Shown here: piece by piece, positions 5,957-11,059 of the stretch
How the letters are laid out: the number at the start of each line of letters is the position of its first letter
Numbering within the stretch: position 1 is the first letter of the stretch
Source: CAVPRW01 sp046727435 [NCBI: bacterium]
Lineage (GTDB): Bacteria; Tectomicrobia; Entotheonellia; J063
Reading direction: 5' to 3'
Assembly (NCBI GenBank): GCA_046727435.1
Contig: JBKPCR010000123.1
Location: forward strand, 1 to 11,059
Length of the DNA: 11,059 bases
The notes under the pieces: model-generated
The model's input: the letters and a program-made list of their open reading frames with translations, nothing else
Database searches by the model: none
Told to the model about the DNA's origin: nothing
Translations under genes and position numbers: made by a program

Positions 5957-5978
5957 CCCCTGACTCGGACGTGAGGGG
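5957..5978 (-). terminator. Possible terminator hairpin after hpnM
   Basis: CCCCTGAC, a six-base loop, then GTGAGGGG: an eight-base stem with one mismatch, about 56 bases past the hpnM stop on the - strand. Reading along the - strand it is followed by AATTCT, only a weak T-rich tail, so a Rho-independent terminator is possible but not convincing. Confidence 0.3.
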
Positions 5979-6033
5979 CGTTGTGTCCCCTGCTCCTTTG
6001 CCGCGGGCCAGGTAGCCGATCACGCGTGGCCCT

Positions 6034-6675
6034 CTAGGGGGACCCTTCCGCCACCTTCCTCTTGAGCCTCTGCAGCAACGTATCGTACGAAGCGCTCCGG
6101 ATGATCTGATCGAACTGCGCTTGGTAGTTCAGGGTCAGGCTCACCCCATCGACGATGACATCGTACACGGCCCACCGCTGGTCCTTGTGAATGAGCCAGT
6201 AATCGATCGGGAGCTGCCCACTGGTCTTCTGGTCGACAAGGGTCGTCTGGACCATGGCGCGATCCTGCGTGATGGATTCCCTGCCGTACGTCGCTCGTCG
6301 CTCGGACAGAAACCGCAGCACGAGGGTGTTGTATGATCGCTCGAAGAGGGTGCCAAATAGGCTGACAAACTCCGTCCGCTGCTGCGGCGTCAGCCTGTCC
6401 CCATAGGGCCCCAACGCGAGCTTGGCCATCTCCTCGAAATCAAACGTGTCGAGGATGATCTGCCGGACGCGTTGCGTCCGCTCCGCCTGTTTGTCGGGAC
6501 CCTGGAGGCTGGGATCCTGCAGGACCGCGGCCACGGCATTCAGGCTCTCCCGCATGCGGTCCTGAGGTTCTGCGGCCAAGGCCGGTCGCGCAACGCTGAG
6601 GAGGAGCAGGACGGCGAACGGCGATCCTCGCTCTATTCGGCCTCGTTCGGAGTGCGCCTCCGCGGATGGCCACAT
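6034..6675 (-). CDS. hpnM: MlaC/Ttg2D-family periplasmic lipid carrier, HpnM type
   Basis: This 213-residue protein has an export signal (hydrophobic core FAVLLLLSVARPALA, residues 20-34, cleavage likely around ALA-AE) and then an MlaC fold: PQDRMRESLNAVAAVLQDPS, ILDTFDFEEMAKLALGPYGD, RLTPQQRTEFVSLFGTLFER, TTLVDQKTSGQLPIDYWLIH, WAVYDVIVDGVSLTLNYQAQ and FDQIIRSASYDTLLQRLKRK. These are the landmark blocks of the family, which carries phospholipid (or, for HpnM, presumably hopanoid-related lipid) across the periplasm. HpnM usually pairs with the RND protein HpnN, and an hpnN relic lies directly upstream. The first 18 residues (MWPSAEAHSERGRIERGS) are unusual: the ATG is inside the end of the hpnN frame, overlapping it by 43 bases. 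The original start was probably lost with the hpnN tail. No ribosome-binding site is evident. Confidence 0.88.
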   Translation of the reverse strand: MWPSAEAHSERGRIERGSPFAVLLLLSVARPALAAEPQDRMRESLNAVAAVLQDPSLQGPDKQAERTQRVRQIILDTFDFEEMAKLALGPYGDRLTPQQRTEFVSLFGTLFERSYNTLVLRFLSERRATYGRESITQDRAMVQTTLVDQKTSGQLPIDYWLIHKDQRWAVYDVIVDGVSLTLNYQAQFDQIIRSASYDTLLQRLKRKVAEGSP

Positions 6676-8499
6676 GGCTCCCCGCGATAGCGGTAGAGAA
6701 TCATGATGCCGCCTTCGACGGCGGGAGCCATGATGAGGGGCAGGACGATCAGGTTGGCTACGTTGAACTTCACCTGCAAAAGCCCCATGAGGCCTAGCGT
6801 CCAGAGAGAGCCCACGGCCAGGGGCATGAGCGCGAGGAGGGCTGGCAGCACCGCACGAAACGCGAGGAGGACCAGGAAGATAATGCCGACGAACGCATAG
6901 AGCCCAGCCTGCTCATACGCCTCTTTCATGCCGCGGATCAACTCAAAATTCATGACGGGGGTGCCGAGGACATCGGGATCCACCGCTCTGACGTCCGTGA
7001 CGAATCGGGTCAGCGGTTGAAATTCCCAGACATTTTCCGATGGATAGACGATGATCCGATAGTGGCCGTGCGCACCGATATAGCGCGCGCGGAGCTCCGG
7101 CGGGAGGTCCGCGGCCGTCACCGGCTCCGCTTGTAGATTCGCCCTCAGCAGGTCCAGCTGCTCCCTCAGATCCTGCATCAATTCCGCCTGAAACGCCGAT
7201 AATGCCTGACGGGCTTGGGCATCGCCCATCCGCGCCGTCGTCTCGTCGACCTGCGTCACGAGGCGGCGAACCTCCTGCATCTGCTGACGCGTCGTATCCC
7301 CCTGTGACGCCTGCCCGCCGCCGTCGTCCGCCATCTTGAATCCAATCCGCCCGAGCACGGAGCGCAGGGCATTCAGGTCCACAGTCGATTCCCAGCCCCA
7401 AGAGCATCGGCATGAAGGCGATGGAAAAGATATTGAGGTGCCCGACGGTGAGGGTCGTCAACCCCAACGACCAGCACACCGCGATGAGCAATGTCCCCAG
7501 CGCGAGCAGCGGCCGGGCCACCCCTTTGAACAGGCTAACGTACAGCAGCGTGACCCCTACCACCGCGATCACACTGGCGATCGTGGTATCCCGCTCGGCC
7601 GCGACCATCTCGTCGGAATCCAGCATGGCCGCCCCGGTGAGCCCCACGGCGGTCTCCGGATAGGCTTGGTGGATCTCCCGGACGTCGGCTTGAACCCGCT
7701 GGACGGCCGTTCTGAATCCACTGACATCCGCAATCGGTGCCTTCGGCCTGACGAAGACGAACAGCAACTGGTGATCATCCGACCACAGGAACCCGTCCTG
7801 CGACAAGGCCCCGGCATTCTCCGTGAGCGCCTTGGCCCAGGGCGATTGGTAGCTTCGAGAACCCTGCAGCCACCCATCCATCTGCTGCAGGAGCGCGAGG
7901 AGCAGGCTGAGGTCGGGTGGCTGCTCCTGCGGCGTGTCCGCCTGCAAGAAACCCGTGAAGAGATGGCTGAGCAATGACGTGGTCACCTCCTGGTTGACGA
8001 GGCCGAACAGGTGTTGCAGCGTGGGGGACGCGGCCAGCTCTTGGAGTAAGGCGTGATGCGCTTCCAGCTGCTGGCGAAGGTCGGTCAGCTGATCAGGGGA
8101 CAGATAGAGCAGGCCTTTGTGCTTCAGGGCATCCACGTTGATCCGGTAGAAGACCTTTTCAATGTGCGGCTCCGTCTCCCACCGCTGGGCCAGCGCGGTG
8201 GCGAACGCCTTGGCCCGCTCAGGATGCTGGCGCTGAATCACGACGACCATGCTGCCGGGCAGATCCTCGAACTCCCGACTGAACGTCGCCTCGAGATGTG
8301 TGTAGTGCACCCCGGCGGAGACGAGATCTAGGCGATTGCTGTCGAATGCCAGATGCGTCGCCGTGTAGAGCAGCGCCAAGACTGCCCCCAACACGGCGGC
8401 GAGGACCACGCCGACCGGGTGCCGCATCATGAAACCCACAACGCGGCTAGGCATGTGTTGAAATCTGCTTTGTATGGTGCGGACCTTTTCGTCCTCCAT
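6633..8499 (-). pseudogene. hpnN: HpnN-type RND transporter, internally deleted and 3' truncated
   Basis: The first frame (ATG at 8499) gives a 5' half of about 372 residues: membrane helix 1 (about 22-50, HPVGVVLAAVLGAVLALLYT), a periplasmic loop with LVSAGVHYTHLEATFSREFE and KHKGLLYLSPDQLTDLRQQL, and helices of the RND core ending LNIFSIAFMPMLLGLGIDCG. At 7380-7386 it switches to another frame, from LNALRSVLG onward. That frame holds the second periplasmic loop and the helices GLYAFVGIIFLVLLAFRAVL through NLIVLPLIMAPAVEGGIMIL. It then ends YRYRGEPCGHPRRR and stops. An intact HpnN has about 850 residues, so some 150-200 residues between the halves and the last helices are missing. HpnN moves hopanoids to the outer membrane in proton-driven fashion. 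The start codon overlaps the catalase stop (TGATG). It cannot make a working pump as written. Confidence 0.85.
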
Positions 8500-9987
8500 C
8501 AGTCCCCCGCTTGTGGCTTGTGACCCTTGTCGCGTGAAAGACCGAGCGCCTTGGCCACGCCCTCACCATACGCGGGATCGGCTTTACTAAAATGCTCCAG
8601 CTGCCGGTCGATGACGACGCGGGGCACACCCTGCATGGACGCCGCGATATTGCCGAACAAGCGCTGCTGTTCGTCTGCCGGCAACAGCCGGAACAGATTT
8701 CCGGGCTGGGTATAGTCTCATTGCCAGTGCGATGATTATAGCGCAAGGCATCGCCGTCAATCTGCAGGGGTGGCTCCAGGTACTGCGGGTCCTCCACCGG
8801 CCCGCCGAAGCTTTCGGCTCATAATTGACCGCGCCACCGCCGTTGCCGTCAAAACGCAAGACACCGTCGCGGTGGTACGTGCGCGCTGTGGCTGCGTGTG
8901 GACGATTCACGGGCAGGCTCGCGTAGTTGGTGCTGCCAAGACGGTAGCGATGTGCGTCGGCGTAGGCGAAGATGCGAAACTGCAGCATCTTGTCCGGTGA
9001 AAAACTGATGCCCGGCACGATGTTCGAGGGCTCAAACGCGGCCTGCTCGACCTCCGCGAAGTAGTTCTCCGGGTTGCGGTTGAGCTCCATGATGCCGACC
9101 TCGATGAGCGGGTAATCCTGGTGCGGCCAGACCTTGGTCAGATCGAAGGAGTTGTAGGGCGTCTTCTCGGCGTCATGCTCGGGCATGATTTGAACGCAGA
9201 GCCGCCACTGGGGAAAGTCGCCGCGCTCGATGGCGTCGAACAGATCACGCTGATGGCTTTCACGATCGGCGCCGACAATGGTCGCCGCCTCGCGGTCGGT
9301 GAGGCAGGCGATGCCCTGCAGGGTCTTGAAGTGGAACTTTACCCAGCAGCGCTCGTTCTTGGCGTTGATGAGGCTATAGGTGTGTGAGCTATAGCCGTTC
9401 ATCTGCCGGTAGCTCTTGGGCAGTCCACGATCCGAAAACAGGATCGTCACCTGATGCAAGCTTTCGGGAGAGAGGGACCAAAAATCCCACATGGCCGTGG
9501 GGCTCCGCAGATTGGTCTGGGGATCGCGCTTCTGCGTGCGAATGAAGTCCGGAAACTTGTAGGGGTCACGCACGAAGAACACCGGGGTATTGTTACCCAC
9601 CAGGTCCCAGTTGCCTTCCTCAGTGTAGAACTTGACGGCAAAACCACGCACATCACGCTCGGCGTCGGCTGCACCGCGTTCGCCCGCCACGGTCGAAAAG
9701 CGAACGAAGCATTTGGTCGTCTTGCCGACGGTCGAGAACACCTTCGCCTTCGAGTCTCTCGTCATGTCATGGGTGATGGTCAGCGTCCCGTAGGCGCCGG
9801 ACCCTTTGGCGTGGACGACGCGCTCGGGAATGCGCTCACGGTTGAAGTGGGCATGTCGTTCGAAGAGTTGCCAGTCTTGAACCAACAGCGGGCCGTGCGG
9901 CCCAGCGGTGAGCGAATTCTGATTATCACCGACCGGAATGCCGGCGTCAGTTGTCAGCGTGTTCTTTGCATGAATGTTGACCTCCAT
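8499..9987 (-). pseudogene. katA: Monofunctional haem catalase with two frameshifts near the C-terminus
   Basis: Residues 1-392 of this small-subunit (about 500-residue) catalase are intact in one frame. Visible features: the N-terminal arm ([19 protein letters not shown]), catalytic His59 in [12 protein letters not shown], the [19 protein letters not shown] block, distal Asn132 in [15 protein letters not shown], and the proximal haem ligand Tyr342 in [14 protein letters not shown] with Arg338. After NYEPK one base is missing near 8806-8814; the next frame continues [20 protein letters not shown] and [12 protein letters not shown] second base is missing near 8717-8722, after which the third frame runs [20 protein letters not shown] to the stop at 8499-8501. 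Restoring two bases gives 496 residues, the normal length. As written, translation ends at 8587. It would remove hydrogen peroxide. The ATG has only a weak GGGATG ahead of it. Confidence 0.95.
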
Positions 9988-10002
9988 CGTTGGTTAACAT
10001 CC

Positions 10003-10018
10003 CATCTGAGCTCCTTAC
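10003..10018 (-). promoter_or_regulatory. Strong ribosome-binding site ahead of a three-codon leader before katA
   Basis: On the - strand AAGGAG precedes ATG GGA TGT TAA (10005 down to 9994) with good spacing, and the katA ATG at 9987 follows six bases after that stop. The best ribosome-binding site therefore serves a three-codon frame, not katA. It could be a leader that couples or slows katA translation, or a sign of a further lost base at the start. Confidence 0.3.
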
Positions 10019-10094
10019 TCACACATTAGGAGGATGTGTATCAGCAGCCTGCTGGGGCAAGTCACATACCAATACGGGCGTCGCCCCTGGGTGT

Positions 10095-10118
10095 ATTGAT
10101 AGACTCTTGTCAATCAAT
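10095..10118. promoter_or_regulatory. Inverted repeat upstream of katA
   Basis: ATTGAT, a 12-base spacer, then ATCAAT, about 108 bases upstream of the katA start. A TTGACA on the - strand lies inside the right half, so this could be an operator overlapping the katA promoter -35, although I see no convincing -10 at 16-18 bases. It does not match the OxyR or Fur/PerR consensus. Confidence 0.3.
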
Positions 10119-10176
10119 GGGTTGCATATACAAGGCGATGCCAGTGGGACACTGTGAGCAGCGCCGCGGGGGGGTG

Positions 10177-10218
10177 GTGACGGAAATAGTTGACAGGCGT
10201 CAGCGGGCGGTCATGATG
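10177..10218. repeat. Dispersed repeat, copy B
   Basis: Beginning GTGACGGAAATAGTTGACAG and ending GTCATGATG, this matches the segment at 3544-3586 in the same orientation (35 of 43 aligned columns). No transposase lies next to it here, which suggests an IS end or solo scar. Confidence 0.6.
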
Positions 10219-10497
10219 AGGAGGTCATGACTCGTCACACTCAGACCGTCACTTTAGGTTCAGCCAGACAGTCGCCTCGTCTCTATCTTGGAGCTACGTT
10301 TGCGTGCTCATAGATACCCTTTGCTGGAAGGACTCCTACAGGCCAAATCGCTGCCATTGGCGCGGCCGTTTTTCGGGAGATTTTTGGCCGCCCACGTGTC
10401 ATGGCCCAACACAAGGGACGCTGTCGCATGGTGCCAGATACGATACCGCTCGAGCTGACCCTTCCAGCTCCTCCCACAAGAGAGACAGGAGGATGGC

Positions 10498-11059
10498 ATG
10501 CTTTGCGAAGTCTCTCTTGCCGATGATGCCCCCTGGAAGCAGCGCTTTCGCGCCCAGACCATCCTAGGAACCCAGATCGCCAGCGCGGCTTGGTCACGGA
10601 TAATCTGTCAGGCGTGTATCAACCCTGCGCCTGGGAAGTGCCCAGCGGCGAGTTGCGACCACTGACGCACCGGCCTGAAGGTATACGGTTTGGATGGATC
10701 TCGCCGGATGGACGCTCCGTGTATTATCATCACGACCAGCGCGGCAACGAACTCGGGCATTTCGTGCGTGTGTCCTCTGAAGGTGGCGCGCCACAGGACG
10801 TCACGCCAGCTCTACAGCCCTATCCCACGTTTGGGATGTGCATTAGCCGGGCGGGGCATATGGTCGCGTTCACGCTGGCCGATGCCACGGGCTATCACCT
10901 GTGCTGTATCCTGCTGGGAGCGGAGGCCATGCTGGCGGCACCACGGCTAAACGCTCAGGGCAAACACCCCGCCGTCTGCCAAGCGCTATCCTACGGGGGC
11001 GACATCGCGGTCATGGTCTCGACCGAACGGACGGGCACCCTGCGGGGTCGCCTGGTGGC
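10498..11059 (+). pseudogene. S9-peptidase-like beta-propeller protein (3' partial, frameshifted)
   Basis: A strong AGGAGG at 10487-10492 precedes an ATG at 10498, which opens MLCEVSLADDAPWKQRFRAQ and TILGTQIASAA. The sequence then shifts near 10570-10600 to another frame that runs open to the window edge: RGLVTDNLSGVYQPCAWEVP, SGELRPLTHRPEGIRFGWIS, PDGRSVYYHHDQRGNELGHF and VRVSSEGGAPQDVTP. This is the N-terminal TolB/DPP-type propeller found in S9 (prolyl oligopeptidase) family peptidases, where blades carry (W/A)(D/E)VPTGELRxLTxRPEGxxFGWxSPDGRYVYY and GNEIGHxVRVPxEGG. The alpha/beta-hydrolase domain with the catalytic Ser-Asp-His would lie beyond the window. Inside the propeller there are signs of decay (YQPCAWE for a typical YQLYAWD; a Cys-rich HLCCILLG). 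It may still be a single sequencing slip. Confidence 0.7.

Larger units (their letters stand above)
9988..10497. other. Intergenic region between katA and the S9-like gene
   Basis: Gene-free on both strands apart from regulatory and repeat features listed separately. A well-spaced ribosome-binding site (GAGGAGG at 10218-10224) precedes an ATG at 10227, but that frame stops after 28 codons (TAG at 10311-10313) and has no features I recognise. From 10314 on the + strand a frame reads TPTGQIAAIGAAVFREIFGR, which I also cannot assign. Confidence 0.4.

Noticed and set aside
7336-7977. 213-codon + strand frame
   Set aside because: Antisense to hpnN, with composition dominated by Arg, Gln and Pro and no start signal.
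9454-10029. 191-codon + strand frame
   Set aside because: Antisense shadow of the catalase gene.
1-11059. CRISPR array, tRNA, rRNA, or integrase attachment site
   Set aside because: No regularly spaced repeats, no tRNA-like T-loop with matching acceptor arms, and no tyrosine or serine recombinase were seen on either strand.

Overview
The window reads as a high-GC chromosomal segment of a Gram-negative bacterium. It carries pieces of an Mla-type outer-membrane lipid transport system (MlaF-, MlaD- and MlaC-class proteins) and a hopanoid-associated RND transporter of the HpnN type. Both imply an outer membrane, and the second suggests a hopanoid producer. The gene mix would fit NC10, Rokubacteria, Nitrospirota or related environmental lineages, but nothing here fixes the taxon.

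Layout. (1) 2-1407, + strand: the end of an MlaF-type ATPase followed by an MlaD/MCE protein whose C-terminus looks replaced. (2) 1408-3070: a graveyard of gene fragments. On the + strand these are a YetF/DUF421 C-terminus and a DUF1622-like membrane fragment; on the - strand they are a short-chain dehydrogenase piece, a YVTN beta-propeller piece and a Tat signal peptide. About 650 bases of this stretch hold nothing I recognise. (3) 3071-3367, -: an intact 98-residue protein of unknown function. (4) 3544-3883, -: an IS6-family transposase remnant with an internal deletion. (5) 3982-5323, +: cbpA (a DnaJ-like co-chaperone) and a short CbpM-like partner, with a heat-shock-like promoter and a palindrome upstream. 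(6) 5324-5887: a BON-domain relic (+) and a putative 52-residue lipoprotein (-). (7) 6034-9987, -: a tightly packed unit katA - hpnN - hpnM. katA carries two single-base frameshifts, hpnN has lost a large internal segment and its C-terminal end, and hpnM is intact apart from an unusual N-terminus. (8) 9988-10497: the katA upstream region, an inverted repeat and a second copy of a dispersed repeat. (9) 10498-11059, +: the start of an S9-peptidase-like beta-propeller protein with a frameshift.

How the pieces fit. The coherent systems are Mla/Hpn lipid trafficking at the cell envelope and the CbpA/CbpM chaperone pair. Most other genes are broken in ways (large in-register deletions, fusions of unrelated fragments, a transposase relic) that point to real decay. 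The single-base frameshifts in katA and the S9-like gene could instead be sequencing errors. I did not find a clearly new multi-gene system. The most interesting items are the catalase/hopanoid-transporter coupling, the CbpM-like protein without a recognisable DNA-binding half, the heat-shock-like promoter lying inside an IS remnant, and the mosaic of unrelated gene pieces.
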